Shown here: positions 1 through 7,411 of the stretch, one piece after another | Layout: every line of letters starts with the position of its first letter | How positions within the stretch are numbered: the first letter of the stretch is position 1 | Assembly (NCBI GenBank): GCA_023129715.1 | Contig: JAGMBO010000007.1 | Location: 1 to 33,066, forward strand | DNA: 33,066 nt | Source: Candidatus Eiseniibacteriota bacterium | GTDB lineage: Bacteria; Eisenbacteria; RBG-16-71-46; CAIMUX01; WJJG01 | Direction of reading: 5' to 3' | Position numbers and translations under genes: made by a program | Notes under the pieces: model-generated | Seen by the model: the letters and a program-made list of their open reading frames with translations, nothing else | Databases searched by the model: none | What the model was told of the DNA's origin: nothing

Positions 1-115
1 AGCTCACGTGGGCGCGCGGCCACAAGCCCCCCGTGCGAAGCGGACGGCCGTGAGGAAGGTCGCGCTTCGTTCAAGGATCCGTTGTCTATCCCTTGCTCCC
101 CTTCCGTTCACCAGT

Positions 116-1057
116 CTACCCGCCCATAGGGCGGCCCAATTCGTAATCCCGATAGCGACGCGTATCGGCGGCGCCGCAAGCGTAGGCTTCGTGCCAGCCC
201 TCCGGCACGGTCATCTTCTCATACAACTCCTCGCGTCGAGCCTCGAGGAGGCAACGGGGACGCTTCATGAAATCCGCGGCACAGATAACCCTGTGGCTCG
301 TCTGGGACGACAGCTGGCTCAGCCAGGAGAGCCCCTCTTCGCAGCGCAGCAGATGATGGTCGAGGATCAGGGTATCCACGTGCCGGGCTAGGTGCCGCGC
401 GTTCCCCCAGGCCATCTCCCGCCGCCTTGACGAAAGCAATGGATGATAGAGGGGTGGACCAGCAACCAACAGGATGTCCGGCCGCCAGTCCAGTATCAAC
501 TGAACGGCCTCGCCATCGATGAGTTGAATGTCCGAGCCGTGCACGAAAACGGTGTCCTCGTCCTCGATCCGGGTCATCATCACCATCCCAAGCTTGCCGT
601 GGCGCTCTCCGTGCGGCATCGGCGGGGAAAAGACCAGCGGCCCGTCCTCCTGCCCATCCGCGTTGGGAAGTTCCCTCTCCAATACCTCCCCCAGAGCCTC
701 CCTCCGACGCACCATGTTCTGGGAGAGTCCTTCAGGTCCCTTGGCCCAGAATCGAATCCTCCGACATAAGGGGGCCACCCGTTGCGCACTGAGCTGATAG
801 GGGTTCGCGTCCGGCAAAGGGACATGATCCCCATGAAAGTGACTCATCACAACATCCGTAGCATCCTCCAGCTCTGCCAGGATCCGTCGGCGTACCCCCT
901 CCCCGACTGCCACCTGCGCCGGGTGGGGAAGGAGCCCGTGCCGGTGGTAGCCCAATGCCAGTCCGGGATCGATTACGATCTTGCGGCCGTCCACGTGCAC
1001 CACACAGGAGAGACCGCGTACCCCCAGTGATTCCGCTCCCAAGATCTCAATATGCAT
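116..1057 (-). CDS. Metallo-beta-lactamase-fold hydrolase (UPF0282-like)
   Basis: Predicted cytoplasmic metal-dependent hydrolase of 313 residues. The metal signature SHFHGDH is at residues 72-78 (His73, His75, Asp77, His78), preceded by the usual strand ending in VIDPG (28-32). Later metal-ligand candidates are FVHGSD and LILDHH near the C-terminal third. There is no signal peptide. The overall look (short N-terminal strand pair, HFHGDH followed by a long insertion, then a late DHH) resembles the UPF0282 group of MBL proteins, known mostly from archaea; the substrate is unknown. I chose the internal ATG at 1057 because MHIEILGAES begins the first beta strand; an upstream ATG at 1099 would add 14 unstructured residues. 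It stands alone, divergent from the next gene. The family is confident, the subfamily less so. Confidence 0.8.
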   Translation of the reverse strand: MHIEILGAESLGVRGLSCVVHVDGRKIVIDPGLALGYHRHGLLPHPAQVAVGEGVRRRILAELEDATDVVMSHFHGDHVPLPDANPYQLSAQRVAPLCRRIRFWAKGPEGLSQNMVRRREALGEVLERELPNADGQEDGPLVFSPPMPHGERHGKLGMVMMTRIEDEDTVFVHGSDIQLIDGEAVQLILDWRPDILLVAGPPLYHPLLSSRRREMAWGNARHLARHVDTLILDHHLLRCEEGLSWLSQLSSQTSHRVICAADFMKRPRCLLEARREELYEKMTVPEGWHEAYACGAADTRRYRDYELGRPMGG

Positions 1058-1550
1058 CTCATTCCCAGACGATCTAGAACGCCCTACGTTTTCCGGCACG
1101 TCTTCTCACCAGCGCGTACCGGCACCGCAAACCAAATCCCCTTGGGGATGAGGGGACATATGTACTTCTCACTATGAAACGCACCAGGCATTGCAGCCCT
1201 ATCGAGGTCAAGGTCTTATCTGCCACCGGATGTCCGATTGCTCGCAGATTCGAGATCCACGTACCGTCTGGCATTATAGATTCCATGACCAGACGTTGCA
1301 TCCCCGAATGGAATGAACAGGGTCTCCTCCCCGGCATCCCTCTTGTACCTGGAGCACACGCGCTTCTCGACGACGCGCCTGAGTCCAGGCGCGTCCAACC
1401 CTCACTCCGGTCGCGGGTCCGGCAGTGAAGCTCGCAGCGTAAGCCACGCTGAATCACCGAGGAAGCGGATCGTGCTAGGCGGATCCTCCCTTCTTCACCT
1501 ATGCTTGGGGCATCCCTCCCAGCCATGGCCGCGTTACCAGGAGGATCAGG
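1058..1550. other. Divergent intergenic region with hairpins
   Basis: This 493 bp gap separates two divergent genes. I find no convincing coding frame, tRNA or known riboswitch. It holds a perfect inverted repeat (1372-1395), a smaller stem around 1437-1453 (CAGCGT/ACGCTG) and the short palindrome ATCCCCTTGGGGAT at 1136-1149. On the minus strand a TATAAT at 1278-1273 could be a -10 for the hydrolase gene, but no good -35 lies at the right distance. Confidence 0.5.
1372..1395 (+). other. Perfect 10-bp hairpin in leader of the 1551 gene
   Basis: GACGCGCCTG (1372-1381), loop AGTC, CAGGCGCGTC (1386-1395). The stem is perfect, but no T-tract follows on either strand, so a Rho-independent terminator is unlikely. 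A protein-binding site or a structured 5' leader element are the alternatives. Confidence 0.45.
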
Positions 1551-2531
1551 ATGGATGAGCAGGCCTTCCGGCAGTTCCTCGCCGAACGCAAGTACACGCC
1601 CGAGCAGACCAAGGCCGCCATCGCGGCGGTTGTCGAGTTCGAGGACTGGCTGGTTGCGCGCGGCACCGACTTCGCCACCGCGCCGGTCGATGAGCTGAAG
1701 GCCTACCTGGCCGAGCTGGTCCGCGACGGCCGCAATACCCGCGAGCGGTTGCTTGACCTCGCCCGCTACTGCTGGGTCGCCAAGCGCAGCGATTTCTACA
1801 TCCATTTCACCAAGCTCTTCGGCGGGCTATCAATCTTCCCCTCGATCGCCCAGCGCCTGGAAGAGCTGGCCGGAGCGGAGGTCAAGGAGGCGGTGTTCCA
1901 AGGCATCGAGCAACCACCCCTCGGCTCTCCGCCCGAGGCCTATCCCCCACTCACGGCACTGCTGATGGAACGGATGCAGAAGCATCTCTCGCCCGAGCAG
2001 TGCCGCCGGGTTCTGGCCTTCAACCACCATGGCATCCCCGTCGAGAGCTTCGAGAAGCACAAGGCGTGGTTCGCCGAGCTGCAGAGCCTCGAGGCGTTTC
2101 TGAAGAAGGTCCACGAGGAAGCGGTCGCCGAGCTGGAGGAGTATGCCCGTGAGGACAAGATCTGGTACGAGCAGGAAATCACGCCCGAGATCATTGAACT
2201 CGTACGGGGCAATCGGGAGATCCTCTCAGCCGTGCGCAAGGGCGACCGGCTCTACATCACCAAGATCCCTTATGCCGGGAAGGAATACCTCGCGGAGAAG
2301 GACCCGGTGCTGAAGCGCTACTACGCCTGCCACTGCCCCCTTGCGCGCGAGGCGATCCTGACCGACGACGTCGATGTTCCCCACGAGTGGTGCAACTGCA
2401 GCGCCGGGTTCGCAAAGCACATGCTGGAGACGGTGCTGGAAACGACCCTCGAGGCCGAGGTGCTCGAATCGGCCCTGCGAGGTGACGTACGCTGCCGCTT
2501 CGCGATCAAGATCTCACCCGAGGCAGGGTGA
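1551..2531 (+). CDS. Conserved protein of unknown function with Cys-rich C-terminal motif
   Basis: A soluble 326-residue protein with no signal peptide or membrane segment. The C-terminal third carries a compact conserved-looking block: CHCPLAREAIL, then WCNCSAGF, then EVLESALRGD and CRFAI. The paired CxC motifs and final Cys suggest a metal site or redox/thiol chemistry; this block resembles the DUF6144-type proteins I recall, but I cannot confirm that. The N-terminal ~90 residues (FLAERKYTPEQT...FEDWLVARG...LKAYLAEL) are helical and look like the SAM-like core-binding domain of tyrosine recombinases, although no recombinase catalytic domain follows. The start is clear: AGGAGGATCAGG immediately precedes the ATG. 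The gene is monocistronic, with a ~490 bp leader region containing hairpins. Function not assigned. Confidence 0.8.
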   Translation: MDEQAFRQFLAERKYTPEQTKAAIAAVVEFEDWLVARGTDFATAPVDELKAYLAELVRDGRNTRERLLDLARYCWVAKRSDFYIHFTKLFGGLSIFPSIAQRLEELAGAEVKEAVFQGIEQPPLGSPPEAYPPLTALLMERMQKHLSPEQCRRVLAFNHHGIPVESFEKHKAWFAELQSLEAFLKKVHEEAVAELEEYAREDKIWYEQEITPEIIELVRGNREILSAVRKGDRLYITKIPYAGKEYLAEKDPVLKRYYACHCPLAREAILTDDVDVPHEWCNCSAGFAKHMLETVLETTLEAEVLESALRGDVRCRFAIKISPEAG

Positions 2532-2592
2532 TCGGCGAGCGGGGATTGCTCATAGGAACGGCTACCCAGTCCAACCAGCCGGGCTGAAAGAC

Positions 2593-2853
2593 CTAGACAC
2601 CGGATGTGTCTGCAGTACCTACAGCACCCGCATCAGTCGCCGCCGTGGGGGATCGTGTCCGGATAAGTTCCCTCGCACTCCCCGGCTTCAACCGGACGCT
2701 TCCCGGTCCGCTGCGAACGTAGAAGTCGCCCTCCGGTTCCTCCTCAAGGCCCTTCCACTTCAGGAAGACCGGCTCCGGGCTGTGCTGACAGTTCACCAGA
2801 CAGACGGTCTTGCCCTGGACAATCTGCGTCTTCGGGTCGTTGACGACGTACAC
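2593..2853 (-). pseudogene. Truncated Schlafen/AlbA_2-type C-terminal fragment
   Basis: An 86-codon frame that opens directly after, and in the same frame as, the stop of the DUF4230-like gene. The core (KTVCLVNCQHSPEPVFLKWKG, then GDFYVRSGPGSVRL, then ARELIRTR) resembles the segment that closes AlbA_2/Schlafen-type putative nucleic-acid-binding proteins, where a V-x-V-x-x-S-x-x-PVFLK strand is followed by FYVR-G-ST-x-L and a helix. The N-terminal AlbA_2 domain is missing, and the last ~17 residues (A/T/G-rich) look like read-out into non-coding sequence. The first possible start is GTG. Most likely a decayed remnant; a translated small protein is possible. Confidence 0.45.
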
Positions 2854-2862
2854 GCTCCAACC

Positions 2863-3561
2863 TCAACTCGCCTCGCGCTTCAGGTACCCGATATCGAGAT
2901 CCAGCCCCCCCCCCTTCTGGAAAACGAAGCGAACCTCCTCGGCGCCGAAGGCGCGGCTGATCGACTCCAGCGTTGCCTTGGCCGAGTTCTCGACCTCGGA
3001 TTCGAGATTGCCGATCAGTTGGCGCGCCTGCTCCTCGGCGTGCGATTTAGCGGCGGCCACCAGCCGGTTGCGATTCTCCTCCGAGAATCCCCCCGCAAGG
3101 AACCCGCGCAGCAGATCGGGCAGCAGCCATGGCAGGAAGCGTGACTGCTGCTCGTCATAGAAGCGGATGTCCCGGATATGCGCCTCGTGATGGCAGGGGG
3201 GCATTTGGATGGAGAAGCGGTCGCGTCCCTCTTCGATGATCTCGAACTCAGGGCGCCGGAGGTCGTAGCGGAAGTCGATCCCGAATTCGAAGATCATCGC
3301 CATCTTGCGCTGTGAAAGCACCCAGCTCAGGTACCGGCGGCCGAAATCGCCCCAAGAATGATCCGTCTCGGTGACGATCTCCTTGGTAATCACCTTGAAG
3401 ACCGAGAGCTGCCCGATCGCGCGCATCTGCTGGATGTTCGAGTGAATCGAAACCTGTGAGGCCGGCCGCCTGCGGAACTGCCGGGTGATCACCACTACCC
3501 CGACGATGATCGCCACCACGAGCAGCAGGATCAGTAAGAGGACGCCAAAGAGATCGCTCAT
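2863..3561 (-). CDS. DUF4230-like membrane-anchored protein
   Basis: A 232-residue protein with one N-terminal transmembrane helix (residues 4-25, very rich in Leu/Val/Ile), followed by RRRP and a soluble domain of ~200 residues. The region KMAMIFEFGIDFRYDLRR...FSIQMPPC fits the DUF4230 pattern of a beta-rich domain with a hydrophobic strand, a G-x-D and an amphipathic I-x-x-P strand. The C-terminal half is helical (EENRNRLVAAAKSHAEEQAR...) and could oligomerise. The start at 3561 is chosen because GGGAGG lies 6 nt upstream of ATG and the TM helix follows; an upstream start would add 24 residues. Function unknown; an anchored extracytoplasmic or cytoplasmic scaffold is plausible. Confidence 0.65.
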   Translation of the reverse strand: MSDLFGVLLLILLLVVAIIVGVVVITRQFRRRPASQVSIHSNIQQMRAIGQLSVFKVITKEIVTETDHSWGDFGRRYLSWVLSQRKMAMIFEFGIDFRYDLRRPEFEIIEEGRDRFSIQMPPCHHEAHIRDIRFYDEQQSRFLPWLLPDLLRGFLAGGFSEENRNRLVAAAKSHAEEQARQLIGNLESEVENSAKATLESISRAFGAEEVRFVFQKGGGLDLDIGYLKREAS

Positions 3562-3704
3562 TGTGCCTCCCAATCTCGTCAACCGGGCGCCGGTGTCTCC
3601 TAGTGCCGTGGTGCCGCAGAGAGCATCGCCCACGCGGCGTTCGGGGAATCAGCGGATTTGCACCCAGCCCTCCGATTGCCGAACGGTGAGGGTGGGGCGC
3701 GCGA

Positions 3705-4301
3705 TCATGTCGCGTCGTCTCCACCCTCTTGTTGAGTGTTCCTCTGGTGTTTCTCAAGATACTCGGCTGCGTTGCGCAGTCGCCGAGGGTTGTCATCTAA
3801 GAGACCAACTGCAACATTGCAGGCAGTGCAGAAAAGGCCGCGAACGCGGCCGGTCTTATGGTCGTGGTCAACGGCAAGACGAATAGGCTGCCCGTGACGC
3901 CTCCGGGCTTCCTTTCGGCCACAAATAGCACAGCCACCACCCTGTTCTGCTTCCAGTCTCCCGAACTCTTTCATCGTCATCCCGAACTTGGTCTCTATGT
4001 TTCTCTGTCTTGCCTTCCTGCGAGTACAAGCCTTGCAGACGTAGTCATAGCCAATCGCCCGACGAGAGTCTTTCGCGAATTCCCCAATTGGCTTGACCTC
4101 TCTACAGAGAGTACACCTCCTTTCTGTGACGTGAAGAACCCTGCGCCCGGAGGAGCGACGAGCGATTCCATTCTCCTGGAAGGCCCGTGAAACCGTCATA
4201 GGGGATACTCCGTGTCGCTTCGCGATGTCACGCAGGGTGCTTCCAGCTTCGTATTCCAAAGCCATCGCCCGTATTCGCTGATGCGTCAGTTTCTTTGGCA
4301 T
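3705..4301 (-). CDS. Recombination endonuclease VII-family nuclease with N-terminal HTH
   Basis: A 198-residue nuclease with three segments. Residues ~5-50 form a helix-turn-helix (YEAGSTLRDIAKRHGVSPMTVSRAF). A zinc ribbon follows (CTLCREVKPIGEFAKDSR...CKAC). The C-terminal domain has the endonuclease VII signature: CAICGRKEA, then VDHDHKTGRVRGLFCTACN, then LLDDNPRRLRNAAEYLEKH. The His-Asp-His core is the catalytic beta-beta-alpha metal site, with four structural Cys around it. Family members are phage Holliday-junction resolvases or stand-alone homing-type nucleases. The DNA is visibly less GC-rich than its neighbours and no other phage gene is nearby, so recent arrival is likely. A start three codons upstream (4310) is also possible. 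Confidence 0.88.
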   Translation of the reverse strand: MPKKLTHQRIRAMALEYEAGSTLRDIAKRHGVSPMTVSRAFQENGIARRSSGRRVLHVTERRCTLCREVKPIGEFAKDSRRAIGYDYVCKACTRRKARQRNIETKFGMTMKEFGRLEAEQGGGCAICGRKEARRRHGQPIRLAVDHDHKTGRVRGLFCTACNVAVGLLDDNPRRLRNAAEYLEKHQRNTQQEGGDDAT

Positions 4302-4419
4302 GGTCCACACCCAACGTAGGGGCTGAGCTGCAAGCGCATCCGGTCCAGTAGGGCCGGTTTGCGCCCGGATTGCGCAAGCAAGCCGCGTGACAACAGCCCT
4401 TGTCAGCTTCAGCGTCGAG

Positions 4420-4635
4420 CTAGGCCTCGGCTATCAGCCCCGCCAAACGAATAACCTCCTGTGACCACGAGGCAGCGACGTGCTTGTGGTCCGGGTTGGA
4501 ACAGAACGACGCGACACGGGCCAAGTTGGCCGCCAATCCGCCAAGGCGCAGCCCAATGCCGTCACGCATGAACCGGTCGCGTAGGGCAGCCTGGCGGATC
4601 ATGCCGCCTCCGATGATCCTTGAATACTCAATCAC
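4420..4635 (-). CDS. Small protein of unknown function
   Basis: A 71-residue frame starting at GTG. The composition is protein-like: EYSRIIGGGMIRQAALRDRF, then LRLGGLAANLARVASFC, then a helical C-terminus. It looks like an all-helical soluble protein; I do not recognise the family. It lies between the endonuclease and the ABC operon, on the same strand as both. The Shine-Dalgarno match is weak (AGCAGG directly abutting the GTG). It could be a fragment of a longer protein. Confidence 0.4.
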   Translation of the reverse strand: MIEYSRIIGGGMIRQAALRDRFMRDGIGLRLGGLAANLARVASFCSNPDHKHVAASWSQEVIRLAGLIAEA

Positions 4636-4747
4636 CCTGCTTCGTTGGGAATGTGAGCTCCATGGTCGATTCCGAAGTGCTCCGCAAAAGGGCCCTCAGT
4701 GCACAAAGTGCCTTCGAGGAATGGTACCAAGGACTTCGCCTCGCCCG

Positions 4748-5911
4748 CTAGTCACTGAACCGCAGCAGCCGCGCCCCGATCCCGAAGAAAACCGCCGCAT
4801 ACCCCAGCAGGATCAGGCAGGGCACGACCACAGCCCCGATCCCCGCACCGAAGGAGATGATCGCATGAAATCCGTCCATCGCCCAGGCCGCGGGAGAGAT
4901 GTGTCCCATCGTGCGCATCCATTGCGGCACGACCTCCAGCGGCCACCAGCACCCCCCGATGGCCCCCAGGAAGAGCGCCACGACCAACGTCGTTGCGGTC
5001 ACCTGTTCCGGCCGCCGCAGGATCGCGCCCCAGAAGAGCGCCATCGACGACGCCGCCAGACCGAAGCAGACGATGACGAGTAGCAGCCCGGGCAGGCTAT
5101 TGCCCAGGTAGGCGCCCAGCAGGAAGCGCCCCGCGAGCAGCAGAATGCCGGCCTGCGCGAGACCGATGGCAAGTGCGCCGAGAATCTTCCCCCCCAGGAT
5201 CGTGACCCGGTGCAGGGGCTGGCTGGCGATCCGAGCGAGGATCCCCTCCTGCTTCTCGGTCGCCAGGAAAACCGCGCCATAGATCGTCGTGTTGATCAGC
5301 ATGAAGAGCGCGATCGTCGCCGGGAGACTTTGGCGCATCCCCGAGGGGACCGGCCGCCCGCGACCGGCCGTCTCGGAGGCCACCTGGATCAAGCGGGGTC
5401 GGGCGGCGATCTCCGCGAAACGCTGTTGGAAGCCCGGGTCGGTCGGGCTGGCCCAGGTCTTTCCAGCAGGGTTCGCTTCGGTCAGGGAGAACAGCGTGCT
5501 GAAGCTCGCCCGCTGGATGTGCATCTCGGCGGTCACGGAGGCTTCAGAGCTGGCATCGGGATCGACGTAGAAGAAGACCGGCGTCGACTGCGCATGCATC
5601 AGGCTGTCCTGGAATCCGGGCGGAACAGTCACACTGCGGCGAATGCGCCCAAGCGAATCGCGTTCAGCCGGCCCCACACGCTGGATCGAGAAGCCCTCGT
5701 GACCGAGCGCTTCGGCAAAGGCCTCCGAAAGATAAGTCTGATCCTCATCGATCACCGTCAAGCTGACCTTGCCGCCGCCGGAGCCGCCGCCCATCTGCCC
5801 GAAGAGAAAGATGAACCCGACCGGCATGATGATCATCCAGAAGAGGGTCGGCCGGTCCTTGATCGTCTGGCGTAGGTCGTTGAGCGCCAGTAGGAGGGCT
5901 CCACGCAGCAT
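4748..5911 (-). CDS. ABC-2 type transporter permease (second permease)
   Basis: Inner-membrane permease of 387 residues in the ABC-2/NatB-like class. It has an N-terminal TM helix (FWMIIMPVGFIFLFG, ~24-38), a long extracytoplasmic domain (~40-205) and a C-terminal block of five or six TM helices containing the family hallmark ATEKQEGILARIASQPL, which lies in the coupling region between TM helices. It is the last gene of the operon: ATG at 5911, 18 bp after the preceding stop, with AAGGA a few bases upstream. Together with the 5930 permease and the ATPase it should form a heterodimeric exporter. The substrate is unknown; antibiotics, ions and lipid-linked compounds are all carried by this class. 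Confidence 0.9.
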   Translation of the reverse strand: MLRGALLLALNDLRQTIKDRPTLFWMIIMPVGFIFLFGQMGGGSGGGKVSLTVIDEDQTYLSEAFAEALGHEGFSIQRVGPAERDSLGRIRRSVTVPPGFQDSLMHAQSTPVFFYVDPDASSEASVTAEMHIQRASFSTLFSLTEANPAGKTWASPTDPGFQQRFAEIAARPRLIQVASETAGRGRPVPSGMRQSLPATIALFMLINTTIYGAVFLATEKQEGILARIASQPLHRVTILGGKILGALAIGLAQAGILLLAGRFLLGAYLGNSLPGLLLVIVCFGLAASSMALFWGAILRRPEQVTATTLVVALFLGAIGGCWWPLEVVPQWMRTMGHISPAAWAMDGFHAIISFGAGIGAVVVPCLILLGYAAVFFGIGARLLRFSD

Positions 5912-5929
5912 CGTGATTTCCTTCTTCCC

Positions 5930-7324
5930 CTAGTCCCCGCGGGCCAGTTGACCGCGCAGCAAGGCGCCCCCGAGCAGTACACTGACGAGACCGACCGCGA
6001 GAAAGACGACCAGCGGCCGGGCGATCTCCGCAACGCCCGCCCCCGAGAAGAGCAACGCCTGGAATCCCTCGATCGCCCAGTAGTTCAGGCTGATCACCGC
6101 CAGGCGCTGGACGAACTCGGGCATCGCCTCGAGTGGAATGAACGATCCCCCGAGGAAGGCCATCAGCATCATCACGATCGATGCCAGCGTTGCGCCGCGC
6201 TGTTCGCTGCGGGCGAAACTGTAGAGCAGGTTGACAAAGCCAGTCAGCGCCAGCAGGAAGAGCACGCAGAGCAGCAGGAAGGCGATCGGATTGGCGCGCG
6301 CACCGAGAAACAGCGCGCCGATGAGCGCCATCAGGAGGGCGACGATCAAGCCGACACCCATCGTGGCCAGCATCTTGCCAACGACGACCTTCTGTGGCTG
6401 CAACGGGGCGGCCAGCTGCCGCGCGAGCGTGCCGCGCCGGCGCTCGCGGAAGACGTCGGCGGTGAGTCCCACCGCGAGTACGAAGAGGGCGAAGGTCGCC
6501 ATCCCCGGGAGGACGTACTTGAAGATGCTCAGAAACCGGGCATCGTCGTCGGCAGACGCTGCGGCGGGTTCCGCTGGGCTTGTGGTGTCGGAGAGCACCG
6601 GCACGCCGGGCGCGTCCGCCCTCTCCAAACGGATCGCGGGAGGCAGCAGGTAGTCGCGCGCCCCGCGCAGCGCATGGTTCACCGCCACGGCAATCTCGGC
6701 GACACGCTCATCCGCAGCCCAGTCGGCCGGAGCCGGCACAACGGGCCTCTCGGAGATCTGACCGGCAGCACCGCCAAGAGTCCCGGCGCCCGGGACAGCC
6801 CCCGCACCACCATCTGCGGACCCCTCCTCGGTCAGCCCACGAATCCGTTCGATCGGCCCGGAAAGCACACTCGCCGCGCCTTCGAGGAAGAGAGCCAAGA
6901 ACTCGGCCGTCTCCTCGACGGCGATCGGCCCGATCGCCTCGGCCGGATTGCGGATCACCCGCAGCTCGGTCGGGCGGCGATCTAGCACCGCATCGGTGAA
7001 TCCGGCCGGGATGACGATCGCACCGGCGACGCGATTGTGCTCGATCAGCTGCATCGCCTCTTCGTGAGTGGTCTCGGTCACCTCGAGGAACTGGGCCGCC
7101 CGTTCCTGGCCGAAGGCCCCGCGGACGAGCCCGGCCACAAAGCCCCGGTCCTCATCGACCAGCGCAACCTTGAAGCGGGGCATCCGCCCCTCCCCGCCGG
7201 TTCCGAAGGCCAGCGCGATCAGGGCGGAGAAAACGAAGGGAAAGGCGAGGAAGACGAGGGAGGCGAGGGGGGAGCGCCAGCGTCGCAGGAGATCCTTGCG
7301 CATGATCAACCAAATGATCCGCAT
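5930..7324 (-). CDS. ABC-2 type transporter permease (first permease)
   Basis: Inner-membrane permease of 464 residues. TM1 is at ~19-41, followed by an unusually long extracytoplasmic domain to ~275 that includes a Gly/Ala-rich low-complexity stretch (~165-195), then about five or six TM helices. The ABC-2 hallmark FRERRRGTLARQLAAPLQP sits just after TM2, and SGGSFIPLE-like FLGGSFIPLEAMP lies in the re-entrant region near the end. The start codon ATG at 7324 shares its A with the stop of the last of three mini-ORFs that follow the ATPase gene, so translation is probably coupled. It pairs with the 4748 permease, which has the same plan but a shorter ectodomain. Confidence 0.92.
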   Translation of the reverse strand: MRIIWLIMRKDLLRRWRSPLASLVFLAFPFVFSALIALAFGTGGEGRMPRFKVALVDEDRGFVAGLVRGAFGQERAAQFLEVTETTHEEAMQLIEHNRVAGAIVIPAGFTDAVLDRRPTELRVIRNPAEAIGPIAVEETAEFLALFLEGAASVLSGPIERIRGLTEEGSADGGAGAVPGAGTLGGAAGQISERPVVPAPADWAADERVAEIAVAVNHALRGARDYLLPPAIRLERADAPGVPVLSDTTSPAEPAAASADDDARFLSIFKYVLPGMATFALFVLAVGLTADVFRERRRGTLARQLAAPLQPQKVVVGKMLATMGVGLIVALLMALIGALFLGARANPIAFLLLCVLFLLALTGFVNLLYSFARSEQRGATLASIVMMLMAFLGGSFIPLEAMPEFVQRLAVISLNYWAIEGFQALLFSGAGVAEIARPLVVFLAVGLVSVLLGGALLRGQLARGD

Positions 7325-7411
7325 CAGTCCCTCAACTCGCGGATAGCCCGCATCAATCCCTCAACTCGCAGATGGCCCGCATCAGTTCCTCAACTCGCAG
7401 ACGATCCGCAT
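7324..7411 (-). repeat. 29-bp tandem repeat forming three stop-start-coupled mini-ORFs
   Basis: Three full 29-bp units fill the gap between ATPase stop and permease start. Read on the minus strand each unit is ATG + eight codons + TGA: 7411-7382 encodes MRIVCELRN, 7382-7353 encodes MRAICELRD and 7353-7324 encodes MRAIRELRD. Each stop shares its A with the next start (TGATG). The unit is the junction itself: the ATPase ends in RELRD-stop and the permease begins MRI. Every unit also carries GAGG(G/A)A about 4 nt before the next ATG, a usable ribosome-binding site. 29 is not a multiple of 3, so every unit changes frame. Confidence 0.9.

Noticed and set aside
1273-1278. TATAAT on the minus strand as a promoter of the MBL-fold gene
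   Set aside because: The -10 is perfect, but no -35 occurs at 16-18 bp and the leader would exceed 200 nt.
1074-1805. 243-codon minus-strand frame spanning the intergenic region into the CxC-motif gene
   Set aside because: It overlaps a gene with a strong ribosome-binding site, and its own sequence has no domain or good start.
3643-3708. A 19-residue frame (MIARPTLTVRQSEGWVQIR) whose ATG overlaps the endonuclease VII stop as ATGA
   Set aside because: It is too short to support and has no recognisable family. The overlap alone is weak evidence.
4662-4751. A 29-residue plus-strand frame (MVDSEVLRKRALSAQSAFEEW...) ending at the ABC permease stop
   Set aside because: The composition is protein-like but there is no clear ribosome-binding site or homology; chance is likely for this length.
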